NCBI GenBank assembly: GCA_027596035.1
Contig: JADGJA010000066.1
Span: 1 to 51,217, forward strand
Length of the DNA stretch: 51,217 nucleotides
Origin: Thoreauomyces humboldtii
Lineage: Eukaryota; Chytridiomycota; Chytridiomycetes; Spizellomycetales; Powellomycetaceae
Reading direction: 5' to 3'
Positions 1 through 9,834 of the stretch are shown here, piece after piece (within the stretch, counting starts at the first letter, position 1; each line of letters starts with the position of its first letter). A program made the position numbers and the translations under genes. The notes under the pieces are model-generated. The model did no database searches. It was not told the origin of the DNA and was given only the letters and a program-made list of their open reading frames with translations.

Positions 1-479
1 CCCCCCCCCCGTGTTGGCCATGGTTAGTACTCTTGATTCCCAGGACACCGCGCAGTAGAGTGAACGAGAAAAGAAGAGGGAAATCTACGTTCGGCGAGCG
101 CAGGGGAAAGAGAGTGTGTCTATTCCAGACAGCATAGTATAACGGCTTAGGAGAAGGGCTACGGTTTCGCGAACCCTCGAGCGGCAGGTTGTTGGACAGG
201 GCTGATTGCCTTGAGCCTCGTCACTCAGGGTTCGCTTTGCCAGAACCGACGACGTTTCCACCAGGGTTTCTGTGAACTGGAAGACATGCTATTGCTCTCG
301 TACCTGTGGGTGGTCCTGTGGTGTGGTATGCCTGAGCTCTGCCTCATGCGCGGGTTATCGATTCCAAAATATTGATTGTAAATTGCGCTTGCATACTGCA
401 TATTGTATTTGAAGATTAAAAGTGAAAGGGGCGATACAGAGGAACAGACAGACAAGGGACGGATCGGATCGGCCCCCGC
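1..479. other. Intergenic / 3' flank, nothing recognised
   Basis: The first bases are a C homopolymer, followed by sequence without a convincing coding frame. Short open frames on the minus strand do not resemble a known family. The right part is probably the 3' UTR of the minus-strand START-domain gene ending at 480. Confidence 0.5.
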
Positions 480-1700
480 TCAAGCCGCGAGCCTTTTTCG
501 GGCACCTTGATAGGCTTTGAGAAACAGGAAGAGGGTAACGAGGAAAGGGTTCCACCAATCGAGAACCGCTCGGAGTCGTCTCACGAGCCTGCGGGCGGCG
601 GGATACCGCCGCTGCTGAGCCACAGAAGGGGAGGTGAATGTAGTGACGGGAAGGGAAGCGAGGATCGCCGTGGGCGAGGTCAAATCGGCTGAATCTGGGC
701 CGAACTCGTCTTCCTCGGCTTCCGCTCTCGCGATCACGACCGACTCGGACTGCTGTTCGGCTTCCTTCAAGATACCGTCCAGCTTCTTGAAGCTGTTGGG
801 CATGGATTTGGTGGCTGAGAGACCGGATCCCGCATGTCAGTGCATGCCTTGAATCGAGCAGCCATAGCCATTCCTCCGGGGCATACCGATGAACCCAATG
901 ACGCTCTTGGGGATCCAACCCTTGAGGTCTCCGTCCGCGACTTGGACCACGCGACACATCCCTGGACGGTTGTCCAGGGTCGGTCCGACCACCTGTCCCG
1001 AGATCTTGGCTTCCATACGAACGATTCCCTCGAGCTCCCGCGGCGGGAAGCGCGCATGTTCCACAGACTGGGCAACGTTGAGATAACGGCCATCGGCGAG
1101 TCTACAACGACGAGCAAGCATGGCAGGATCAGGTTTCGTGCCTCAGCTTTTCCGACGTTGGGATGCCTTACCGCTCGACGTGCGCAAGAACCAGGGTATC
1201 GCGAGGGGACGCTAGAAAGGAAGATCATTGGTGGCCTGAAGTGGAGGAACGGAGGTAAGGGTGCTGCTGCTTTCCGTACCTGGCCAGACTCCCTTGGTCT
1301 TCAAGAACTGAACCTTGGTGGATTTGTCGATGACTTCTACGATGCCCGTTTCCTCGCCTAGATGTACGATAGCTCAGCGTCAGAGCTGGTAAGCCAGGCG
1401 GCATACGGCCACCGGTTCCGTTCAAAGTTACTGACAGAGGTCGTCCCACTCCCCCCGTCGCGTGATGTCGGAGAGCATGTCGAACGCGGTCTCTGGAGTG
1501 CAGTTGAGGTCTGCGACGACCTTTATGCAGAAGTCCGTGTTTGCCAGCTTGTAGACGCTAAGCTTTGGATTTTGAAGGGACGCGACGAGGACCCACTCGT
1601 CTTTGGCCTCGCCGGTCGTCTCTTCGGCCAGAGCGAGGAAGGTGTCCTTCATCTTTGAGATGCGATATTCATAGGCATTCGAGCCTGCCGGGGTCGCCAT
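480..1700 (-). CDS. START-domain lipid-binding protein with C-terminal membrane anchor
   Basis: This is probably a membrane-anchored lipid-transfer protein. It starts at the ATG at 1700 (MATPAGSNAYEYRISKMK). The first exon carries the START-like stretch FDMLSDITRRGEWDDL. Splicing at T|GTCAGT near 1430 joins this to EETGIVEVIDKSTKVQFLK. A small exon near 1220-1180 (SPRDTLVLAHVE) follows, then RLADGRYLNVAQSVEH and RMEAKISGQVVGPTL, which is the typical second half of a START fold. After a further intron the C-terminus (MPNSFKKLDGILKEAEQQ, acidic linker) ends in an arginine-rich patch and one hydrophobic segment, WNPFLVTLFLFLKAY, which looks like a tail anchor. At least four introns. Family membership is well supported; the lipid ligand and target membrane are unknown. 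A tail anchor would place the START domain in the cytosol at an organelle membrane (inference). Confidence 0.75.
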
Positions 1701-2070
1701 GGTTGCTGCTCCCTGTTTGCCTTTCGACGGTTGGAAGATGAAGAGCTCGGGAGGGGCTTTGGAATGCCACTTGAAGCGGAACGTGAAGGGGAGAAGAGAG
1801 GGGGAGAGAGAGAGAGAGAAAGCCCGTGCGTGGGTGGGTGTGCCATGTGACGATCCAGGCTCTTTGGGCACAACCCCTCCTTCCTTCTGGCACATGTCTC
1901 TCTGTTCCCCTGTTCCCTCTCTCTTCTCCTCGGTTGATCTGCCCTCTGTCGAAAAGGATCTCTCAGCTTTCGTCACGCCCCGAACTCCGCCCTGATGCCC
2001 GCCGGCAGGATCAGGACAGCGGTCAGAGAGCATCGATACACCTGGGAAAGCAAGGATAAGCTTAGGCCAG
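1701..2070. promoter_or_regulatory. Divergent promoter region
   Basis: Head-to-head gap between the START-domain gene (start 1700, minus) and the T5orf172 gene (start near 2071, plus). It contains a purine-rich GA/AG run around 1795-1820, which reads as CT-rich on the minus strand, the direction of the START gene. No individual factor site is claimed. Confidence 0.4.
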
Positions 2071-3285
2071 ATGCAACACCCGATGGTGGTCCCACCAGCT
2101 CCAGGAAAACAGACTCGCGGCTTCGTCAAATCGTCACCCGTATACCGTCCCCCGACTCCTTCCACTCCGCGTCGAAAGCGTGGCCATCACGATGAGGATT
2201 CAGGTCCATGGAGCCGGTGGATCGACCCGACGTTGAGTCCCTCGACGCGAAATCGACTCTGCGCCGAGCTCGAGAAACCAGTATCCAGAAAAGATCGTCC
2301 CGGCTTCATCTACTCTTACCAGCTCGAGAACGAAGGTATCGATGCCTATACTAGCCTTCTACCTGCCGCCCGAACGTCCCCTCGCAGCATCGATGACCCC
2401 CCCTGACCCCTTTTTCCAGACGCGAAGCCGAGCAGCGCGCACTATGGCTCGTCAATGTACAAGATCGGCCGCACGGCAAACATCGCCCGCAGGCTCTCCC
2501 AGTGGCGGACGCGCTGCGGGTACCGGCCCGCCCTCGTAGAGTGCTTCCCTCCCTCCCGTCCCATCCGCTTCTCGCACCGCTGCGAGCGCCTCATCCACAT
2601 CGAGCTGTCCGAAAGGTTCGGCGCAGGACCCGTCCTGTGTCCCGGCCGCTGTCTCGAGGCTCACTACGAGTGGTTCCGCGTCCGTGCCCCGCGGACGCCC
2701 CCGGACCCAGAGGAGGCCACCGTCAGGATCAAGGCGGAACATGTTGGACCCCGATCGGGATGGGACGGAACAGGTCCGACGACGGCGTCCGGCGGCGGAT
2801 GGGAGACCATGCGCGCCGTCATCCTGAAGTGGATCGACTTCGTGGAGGCCGGGCATGCGGACGCGTCGACCGCCATGGTGGTGTCGACCGGCTCGCAGTC
2901 GAACGGTTCGGAAGGAGGGGTAGGCCACGCCATGCTCCTTGGCGACGATGACGACGACGATGAGTTTTTCAGTTGTGAAGAAGACACAAGCTACGACGAC
3001 AGTGACGCAAGCAGTCAACGAGCCTCCAATACCGGGGCCAAACACGTCGAAGAGGACGCAGAAGCTCTTGCCGCATTACTAGCGTGCATGTGTCTACAGG
3101 ACAAGCTGTACGACACGTCGCAACCATCCCCCCTTCACCTGGCACGGTCTGAGACTGCCGAACATACAAAGAGAAAGCGGGCAAAACACGACGATGTTGC
3201 TGGAGATATAGAGAACGAGGAACGCCGTCATTCGACCGACTCCTCAGAATGGGAAATCGTTCGCCCATCCAAGCCCTCGCCGTAA
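2071..3285 (+). CDS. T5orf172 / MUG113-like (GIY-YIG-related) domain protein
   Basis: The N-terminal exon ends in RPGFIYSYQLENE. A GT-AG intron (2335-2419) joins it in frame to a second exon with YGSSMYKIGRTANIARRLSQW. This is the FIY...YKIGRT...RR...W signature of the T5orf172 (DUF1766) family, a relative of GIY-YIG nucleases. Later family marks are CERLIHIELSERF and a cysteine pair followed by CLEAHYEWFRV. The C-terminal half is not part of the domain: it contains an Asp-rich run (GDDDDDDEFF) and ends in basic/acidic low complexity. The fission-yeast relative mug113 is named for meiotic up-regulation; the fungal function is not established. The start at 2071 is the first ATG that keeps the frame. 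An upstream in-frame start via another intron is possible. Confidence 0.75.
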
Positions 3286-3394
3286 CCAACACTAGTTCAT
3301 GTGGCAGTTTTGTTCATTGTTGAGCTGATGCAATGGGAGGTTAAGGGCTATCGTTGGAACGGTTTCTCCTACACATGCAGACCAGCGTCGCTTC

Positions 3395-4129
3395 CTACTT
3401 GGCGCCGAGAGCCTTTGCGAGGTCCTGTTGCAATGTGGCGTAAGGCGACTTTTAGCCATAGACAGTAAAGCAATGCGGTCCGCTGTATATCCTACCGCAA
3501 GGGCCTCCTTCTTCTTGAGACGAGAGTCTTCGACAACAGCAGCTGCATCGCTGCTGCTCGAAAAGTCACTTTCCCACACGAGGAGCGTGCTGTTGTCGTG
3601 TGTGACTATGGTGCATGGGAAAGAATCAGCAGTCTTCATGACGAATATGCGGGAGACGATGTTTCACGTGACCTACCCTTGATGAGCTTGATGGTGTGTA
3701 TGGCTGCGGCCGTGAGAACAGACGGGTTGCTCTCGATCAGCTCGTAGGTGATGGAGTGGCCCACATCGGAGAGTGCCACAACCTGGTGAGGAATACCACG
3801 AGCACCCATTGTCAGGAATGCAAGGATCAGGGCGGGGAGAAAAAAAACAAGGTCGTACCTGATAGCGCTGGACAGCGCCATCCTTGAAAGTCAACTTGCG
3901 CTGCGAACCAACTAAAGCAAAGGGTTCAGCAAAGCCGGAGAACACAACGTTTTCTAGAGTTTCAGCCTTGCTTCTAATGCTCACCTTCGCCAGCTGCACC
4001 TCCCTCAATGGAAACGGTGGCGACGGCTGAGGTCCAAAATTTGAACTCGGCGGTGCGAATGTGCTGCCAGACTGTGGAGACGGGTACAGAAAAGACGCGG
4101 GATTCAAGGACGCTCGTGGCGGAGTTCAT
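3395..4129 (-). CDS. SRPBCC (Bet v 1-like / START-like) small protein
   Basis: Four short exons encode a protein of about 165 aa. Exon 1 begins MNSATSVLESRVFSVPVS and continues TVWQHIRTAEFKFW, the usual opening of the SRPBCC fold. Later exons give VGSQRKLTFKDGAVQ, VVALSDVGHSITYELIES and THDNSTLLVWESDFSSS. A final intron (about 3450-3496) joins LKKKEALA to SPYATLQQDLAKALGAK and a TAG at 3395, which closes the amphipathic C-terminal helix expected for the fold. Without this last intron the frame would run on into unrelated sequence. SRPBCC proteins bind hydrophobic ligands; the ligand here is unknown. It is convergent with the T5orf172 gene (110 bp gap) and divergent from WRS1. Confidence 0.75.
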
Positions 4130-4473
4130 CTTGAAATGAGAGAGAGAGAGGTATGGTTGTTGCTGAAGTGAGTGCGACTGCGTCCTGGGTGGTCGATGGA
4201 TGCCAAGATGGAATGTCAAGATGGCGGAATGTTCAACTTGAGAGAGCGCCTCATCACCGGGAAGTTTGTGGTTTCCCATCCCAAAATGAGTCACTCGATA
4301 CAGCTGTATTCCCGCTCCACTGCGGACTCGAATTGCAGATCACCTCCTAATTCAAGTTACAAGATACACAGGTTTTGCGCTTAGCAATACCCCAAAGTTT
4401 CCATCGTCGTGAGACTCGAGGACATCGCTGGACGCCTTCTTCGTTTACCTTCCACAAACCTTCGGTACCGAAG
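4130..4473. promoter_or_regulatory. Divergent promoter, SRPBCC gene / WRS1
   Basis: About 344 bp between two head-to-head start codons. It begins with a short GAGA-type run next to the SRPBCC start. No coding potential was seen. Confidence 0.4.
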
Positions 4474-6165
4474 ATGTCGGAGCCAACACCCAATGAAGTT
4501 ACTGCACCACAGGCTCCTGCGGCTGACGCCAACCAGGAGCAACTCGTCGACCCTTGGGACGTGAAGGGAGCAGTTGTTGATGGCGTTGCAGTTGCCATCG
4601 ACTATACGAAGCTCATTCAACAGTTTGGCACTCGACCAATCGATCAGCCGCTGCTGGACCGTATGGAGCGATTGACGGGCCGGAAGCCGCACCCTTTCCT
4701 CAGGAGGGGACTGTTCTTCTCCCACCGGTGAGACAGACGAATCCGTTTTTGATGGAACATGGGATGCCGTCTTATACCAGGATCCTCCACAGCGACTTTA
4801 CTTCTATTCTCGACCGATACGAGAAAGGAAAGCCTTTCTACTTGTACACAGGCCGCGGACCAAGCAGTGGTAGTATGCACGCCGGTCACATGGTTCCCTT
4901 CCTCTTTTGCAAGTCAGTATCTTCCTTCTTCAGACTTGAACGTTACACGCCCCGGTTCGACGGCCACTAAACTCTTACAATTAGGTGGCTGCAAGATGTT
5001 TTCCAATGCGCACTCGTGATCCAGCTCACGGACGACGAAAAGTTTCTTTTCAAACCTGAGCTGAAGCTTGAAGACAACATGAAGTACTCGCTGGAAAATG
5101 CTAAGGATATCATGGCCTTTGGATTCGATCCCGAGAAGACTCTCATCTTCAGCAACTTGGGTTACATGAAGTATGCTCGACGCCCCTATCCCGCGACAAA
5201 GACTGTGACACTCCGCTCACATGTTTTCCTGCAGCCCGGCGTTTTACCAGAACGTTGTTCGTATTTCGAAGTGCATTACAACATCAACTTCAAGGGCCAC
5301 GTTTGGCTTTGTTGACAGCGATAACGTTGGCAAGCTCCACTTCGTGTCTGTTCAGGCAGCACCCTCCTTCTCCAATACGTTTCCTCAAATTTTTGGGCCC
5401 AAGGGAGATGTTCCATGTCTCATTCCGTACGTTTCCGCATTTGCCCCTGAATCCAGCCCCGTCTTTCGCCAGGCTTCTGATAGCTTCCATTGTAGATGTG
5501 CCATCGATCAAGACCCTTACTTCAGGTTAACGCGAGATGTGGCCAACAAGCTAAAGTACCCCAAGCCCGCCTTGCTCCACGCCATGTTCTTTCCCGCGCT
5601 GCAGGTATGCAAGTTGCTGAATTTCTTTAGGTTGGAAACTAGTTAAGTCTTACCTGAGTTTCTTCTTTAGGGTCCTTCCTCCAAGATGTCGGCGTCAATC
5701 CCCACGTCTGCCATCTTTTTGGACGACACGCCCGCGAAGATCAAGAATAAGATCAACAAATACGCTTTCTCGGGCGGTCGCGATACGGTCGAACTGCATC
5801 GTCTACACGGCGGCAACCCGGACGTAGACGTCAGCTTCCAGTATCTCAGGTTCTTCCTCGACGATGATGAAGAGCTCGAAGCCCTCGCGACGAGTTACCG
5901 AAGCGGTGAGCTGCTCACAGGCGATCTCAAGAAAAAGTGCATCGATGTCATGAGTCAGGTTGTCCTCGAGATTCAGGAGGTAAGGGTTGCCACCTTTACA
6001 TCGTCTAGGCTCTTCAAATGGTAACCAGTCGCGTCAACGCAGAGACGAAGTGCCCTGACGCAGGAAGTTATCGACAAGTTTTTCTACATTGGGAAACGCG
6101 ACATCCCAGCTCCACCCGGATCCAAGAACCCTGACAAGCCCGTACAGGCTGCTGCTCCCAAATAG
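4474..6165 (+). CDS. WRS1: Cytoplasmic tryptophanyl-tRNA synthetase
   Basis: This class I aminoacyl-tRNA synthetase charges tRNA-Trp in the cytosol (EC 6.1.1.2). It starts at [15 protein letters not shown]. Seven exons read continuously: [29 protein letters not shown], then the HIGH-like [104 protein letters not shown], and the KMSKS equivalent KMSAS within [19 protein letters not shown]. The C-terminal [17 protein letters not shown] and [13 protein letters not shown] match the eukaryotic/archaeal type. It ends KPVQAAAPK at 6165. The open frame reading [12 protein letters not shown] near 4728 belongs to intron 1 and is not protein. Length is about 430 aa, normal for a fungal enzyme without a WHEP domain. 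Confidence 0.95.
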
Positions 6166-6330
6166 ATAGAGACCTTACCCCAAAACTCAACTTGCCTTTT
6201 GATATTTTGCCAACTTTCACTTCCTTTGACCAGGGGATTCAACAGGATGTGTCCCACCCGGCATCCTTTCAATAGATCGAGAAACAGCAACACCGTCCCA
6301 ATCGTCATGTGCGATTCAAGGCTTTTTGTA

Positions 6331-7259
6331 TCATGGATTGTCGATTAAGATAGGAAAGTCCCGGCAGCGCCCGATGGAAGCGTCTGCTTGATCTGGGTCT
6401 CCGGCTTCGTCCTCCATCCAAATCATTTGAATAAGGCCAGAGTGGAAGACGAAAAATATGGACATTCCGGTAATCGCCACGATAGCCATCATCTTTGACT
6501 CGACTGCCTGAGCCTCTTGCAGCTTCTGAAAGTACAGGGTCTTGTACAAGCGAGAGCGCCGCGCCTGCTCTCGCTTCTCTGCCGCCTCTGGGTAGTGCGA
6601 CTCCTGATGCTTCGCGTGGTCAAACCCAGGGGAACCGTTTCCCGCCGCGTGCCGATTGGCCGCTTTTCGACGGAACAAGATCCAATCCTCTGGCCGAAGA
6701 GGATCGCGGGTGGTTCGCTGCTGCTGACCACGTGGACGTGACCGATGACCGGCATTGCCTCCGAACGACCCCGTGCCGGATCCAGGAGACTGTTCCGACG
6801 AAAGCGTCTGGTCGTGATTCCGTCGTTGAGACGGATCGCTTAGCACGGTGTAGGATTCGCTGATTTCCACAAACTTGCTGTGGGCCTCTGCGTTGCCCGG
6901 ATTCTTGTCAGGGTGATATCTGAGGACGGGTGGTGAGTGGCGGACTTTCAAAGTCGCAAGACGGAACTAGTTAACGCGGGATACTTTTTCGAAAGCTTGT
7001 AGAACTGAGCTTTCAACTCCTTTTTCGTTACGGCCGGCGACACATCGAGCGTCTTGTAATGGTTGCGAGGGCTGTGTCGCGCGCATATTCGTCGTGTGGA
7101 CGCAAAAGTCCTAGTTTGTAGACATGAGTTCGAAGAAGGTGGTGACCGCGGATGGTTGGAGAAAGCTAGGAGAGTCGGAGACCGGGCACGATGGACCGTT
7201 GGAAGTATTCGACCTGCGCATCGTTGAATTCGTATTGGCGACGCTAGTAGGGTAGACAT
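6331..7259 (-). CDS. Mitochondrial J-domain (DnaJ/Hsp40) membrane protein
   Basis: The ATG at 7259 opens an Arg/Ser-rich presequence (MSTLLASPIRIQRCAGRI ... TRTFASTRRI) typical of mitochondrial import. The J domain follows: RNHYKTLDVSPAVTKKELK, FYKLSKKYHPDKNPGN with the HPD motif at the splice junction, and KFVEISESYTVLSDPSQRR. After a Gly/Ser/Arg linker a positively charged stretch (EKREQARRSRLYKTLYF) leads to one hydrophobic segment, MMAIVAITGMSIFFVFHSGL, near the C-terminus. This single-membrane J-protein layout is common among fungal mitochondrial inner-membrane J-proteins. It presumably recruits mitochondrial Hsp70 (inference from family). Tail-to-tail with WRS1 (166 bp gap). Confidence 0.85.
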
Positions 7260-7429
7260 GCTGAAGGAATTACGAGGAGAAGTTTTGGAGAATTTGGAGG
7301 TTGAAGACGATGCAGGGAGGGGACACCGCTTCCTCATGACGGAGAGCGCTCGGAAATGACGACGCTGCTCAGCTTGCGGTGACTTCTTCCGAAACATCAC
7401 TTCAGACATCCTTGCCCAATAACGCAACC

Positions 7430-8473
7430 ATGCAAGACCAATCGACAAAACCAAGAAGCGGTAGCGGCCCCATGCCGCGAGGTGCTGTCACGGACAACTA
7501 CTATGTACCCACCACGGAAGAGAAGCGAGTCATCTCAGAAGCAAACACAGCATTCCTCTCCTCATGTACAGCCTCGAAGCGAGCACTCGTTTCAAAGCAC
7601 AATGGCTAACCGTTGTATCTGCATTACTTTTGCTAGACTTCACTGGAATCATTGTCGGCGCAACTGGAGGAACCATGCTCGGTATGTGGTGTTAGGTTCT
7701 CGACGGGCTGTCGCATTGTACTAACGGCGGAGCCAGTCCGACGTAGGAACATTCCGATCCGCTCCCTCCCAGCCGTAGCGCTTCTCGCAGCCACTACCCT
7801 TACGGGCGAGCTGATCGGGCGAAAGACGGGAGAGGCTCGCGCAAAGGATCTGCTGGCAGCAGGTCTTCCCTCCGGATCCCATCTACGCACCATGCTTGAA
7901 GAGAACACGAAGGGCATAACGATTCCGCGCGTAACACGCCCCGAGAACACACAAGGAGTCAACGACGTAGGATTGGAGGGTGGAATGGTCGACGACGATG
8001 CGCAACAGGACCAGCCGCACGGACAGCAAGCCCAGCAGCCTTCGGGCCGGTGGACACCGCCAAAGACTCAGGAGAAGGAATCCAGAGTTTGGGACGCGAT
8101 CCGAGGGGCGAACCCGGCTTCGCAGACCACTTGGGGAAGAATCCGAAATGGCACAGCCCCCGCACCGCCCCCTCCCGCACAGACCGACCCGGACGCAACT
8201 CCGCCATTGATCCCCCGCACCAAGGCGGATCTTCTTGCGCACGAACGCGCAGGGCATGTTCGACGGACACCCTACGGAGATCTGGACACTCCCACCACTC
8301 ACTCCGCCGGAGGACAAGGCCTTATGGGTCCTCACGGGGACACGGTTGCGGCTACGAGCGCAGGCAGCAGGGACGAAGGTGGTCTGGTCATTCCAAGAAC
8401 ACGGGAGGAGATGGAGCGAGAATTCGCCAGTGGGCGTGTACGGAGGAACGCGTACGGAGATCTCGTGGATTGA
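7430..8473 (+). CDS. Unknown membrane protein with duplicated C-terminal motif
   Basis: Not recognised. It starts MQDQSTKPRSGSGPMPRG and reads EEKRVISEANTA before the frame changes. A second frame then reads MYSLEASTRFKAQWLTVVSA with the hydrophobic LLLLDFTGIIVGATGG. A GT-AG intron near 7680-7737 joins MLV to RRRNIPIRSLPAVALLAATT, a second hydrophobic helix. The long Pro/Gln-rich tail carries the same motif twice: IPRTKADLLAHERAGHVRR + TPYGDLD (about 8212-8286) and IPRTREEMEREFASGRVRR + NAYGDLVD (8391-8473, at the very C-terminus). No GT-AG intron of the correct phase joins the first two segments, so either the start is the internal ATG at 7564 or the sequence has a frameshift near 7550. The N-terminal part vaguely recalls small inner-membrane proteins, but this is not assigned. 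Confidence 0.6.
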
Positions 8474-8872
8474 GGTTGGATATGAAGCTGAACCGCAAGC
8501 ATCTTTACAGTATTTAAACCGCTTATGCTTATTGTCAGAGTGGAAAGATAATACAGATAAGGCGGCACAGCAGGAGCAAAGCGGGTTCGCTTCAGAAGTC
8601 CTCCATATCCATAACTAAAGAGAGAGGACCAAATCTCGACCAAGTCACCGAATAAAGTAAGTGTGATACATGTATCTCCAATCTCCTGGCTTTCAGACTG
8701 CAGCAACCCAGCGCAGGTGTACGATTCTACCAGTGACTGATATGGGGCAGTACCTCGTAGGCGGATGCGTCGTTGTCCGAGGTAGGGCGAAACCCAGCCG
8801 AAGTGAATGTCAGCTGGTGCAAAAGGTACTAAACATAAAAAGGAATGTTGCCGTTTCATTTCACTTCTGAAG
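8474..8872. other. Intergenic, nothing recognised
   Basis: AT-richer sequence downstream of the membrane-protein gene and next to the tRNA-Leu gene. No coding frame with family resemblance on either strand. Confidence 0.4.
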
Positions 8873-8954
8873 TACAACGAGCGAGATTTGAACTCGCGCC
8901 TCCGAAGAGATTACGACCTGAACGTAACGCCTTAGACCGCTCGGCCATCGTTGC
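8873..8954 (-). tRNA. tRNA-Leu (CAG anticodon)
   Basis: Read on the minus strand, an 82-nt class II tRNA folds by eye. The acceptor 5' strand is GCAACGA and the 3' strand TCGTTGT, closed by a G-U pair, followed by discriminator A. The D arm is GGCCGAGCGGTCTAAGGC. The anticodon stem-loop TTACG-TTCAGGT-CGTAA has CAG at positions 34-36. There is a long variable arm (TCTCTTCGGAGG) and a T arm GCGAG-TTCAAAT-CTCGC. There is no anticodon-loop intron. All stems pair well, so this copy looks functional. It decodes CUG. Confidence 0.9.
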
Positions 8955-9054
8955 GCAAATTGACACGTGGTCTATGACTCATGCGCTGCAAACGTATATA
9001 TAGCACTGCACCTTCTGCTGCCAGTTGAATTAAATGTTGACCGCGCTGTCCTCA

Positions 9055-9137
9055 TACAACGAACGAGTTCAACGCGCTCCCGAGTCTTGGGAACGAGTCC
9101 TGAACGTAGCACCTTAAACCGCTCGGCCATCCGCGAA
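9055..9137 (-). pseudogene. Decayed tRNA-Leu-like sequence
   Basis: About 100 bp upstream of the intact tRNA-Leu on the same strand lies a second copy-like sequence. Its D-arm region (GATGGCCGAGCGGTTTAAGG) and 5' anticodon arm (CTACGTTCAGG) match the tRNA-Leu consensus. Its 3' end (GTTGAACTCG then TTCGTTGTA) resembles the intact copy. The anticodon stem 3' half, variable arm and T stem no longer pair well. I read it as a degenerate duplicate, not a functional gene. Confidence 0.5.
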
Positions 9138-9259
9138 TGTAGTCTTCCACCAGAACAAACGCTTTTAGCAGTGATACGTGGCTGAAGCCTCATTGCAGAT
9201 CATCAAGCCCTCCCCCCTCCCAGACTGCCCGGCAGTCGAATTCCACTTGCACAAACTGT

Positions 9260-9434
9260 GTCTAAAATCTAAACCAGCCCGGTCGATCTTCAGATGGCCG
9301 AGAGTCGAGACGGTGCAGCGGGACTAGTGTTGACCCGGTTCTCTGAAGTACTGACTGCTTTTACAAGTCGCTCGATTGATCGCCGTGCTTCATCCTTCAT
9401 TTAAAGATCGACCGGGCTGGTTTAGAGTTTAGAC
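9260..9434. mobile_element. Short element with 31-bp terminal inverted repeats (MITE-like)
   Basis: Bases 9260-9290 and 9404-9434 are inverted copies: one mismatch in 31 bp, with a perfect inner 20 bp (AAACCAGCCCGGTCGATCTT and its complement). They enclose about 113 bp of non-coding DNA, giving a 175-bp unit that can form one long hairpin. Size, absence of coding sequence and position in a gene-poor tRNA island fit a non-autonomous DNA transposon. No clear target-site duplication is visible in the flanks, so the mobile origin is an inference. Confidence 0.55.
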
Positions 9435-9696
9435 AAAGGTACGAGTCATAGAAGAATACCAGTAGTCAAAAGACGCCGATAGGGGCTTCGCATAGCAATC
9501 TGATCAGGGTTTCCGATACCGTGCGGCTGTGCGGGTAACGGTAAGGTAGTGATTCGGTAGCAGGGCAAAACGAGCCCGGTTCGTGGGAACACCAAGTAGA
9601 GAGTTCTTAATACTATTCACCATTGTTTATCCCGCAAACGTAGACTGTTTCGATCACTGGTCGTCGGCTCTCTGCTAATCTTTCCCGCCAGGTGCA
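9435..9696. other. Intergenic, nothing recognised
   Basis: About 260 bp between the two inverted-repeat structures. No RNA gene, coding frame or repeat was identified. Confidence 0.4.
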
Positions 9697-9834
9697 TGGA
9701 CGAAAGCCAGAATGCCTGACCTCATCTCACCACTGTTCTGGCATGTTAGCTTTGGAGAGGGCTCCTCCTTCCTGCCGAAAGCTAACATGCCAGAACAGTG
9801 GTGAAATCAGGCCAGGCATTCTGGCTTTCGTCCA
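9697..9834. repeat. Long hairpin: 57-bp inverted repeat with 24-nt loop
   Basis: Arms 9697-9753 and 9778-9834 are reverse complements with three mismatches in 57 bp (start TGGACGAAAGCCAGAATGCC; inner end TGTTCTGGCATGTTAGCTTT). The loop is GGAGAGGGCTCCTCCTTCCT plus CCG-type bases, itself partly self-complementary. The right arm and loop lie inside the apparent 3' coding end of the minus-strand gene 9727-10666. Confidence 0.85.

Noticed and set aside
225..455. Small minus-strand open frame with a Trp/Lys/Arg-rich C-terminus
   Set aside because: No plausible start context or family resemblance; it overlaps the likely 3' UTR of the START-domain gene.
4728..4800. Frame reading TNPFLMEHG between WRS1 exons, which looked like coding sequence
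   Set aside because: It lies between a GTGAG donor and a CACAG acceptor. Removing it joins FFSHR to DFTSIL exactly as in the synthetase family.
8474..9834. Search for a CRISPR-like or other regularly spaced repeat array in the gene-poor island
   Set aside because: Only two separate inverted-repeat structures and tRNA-like sequences were found. No direct repeats with regular spacing occur, and CRISPR arrays are not expected in a fungus.
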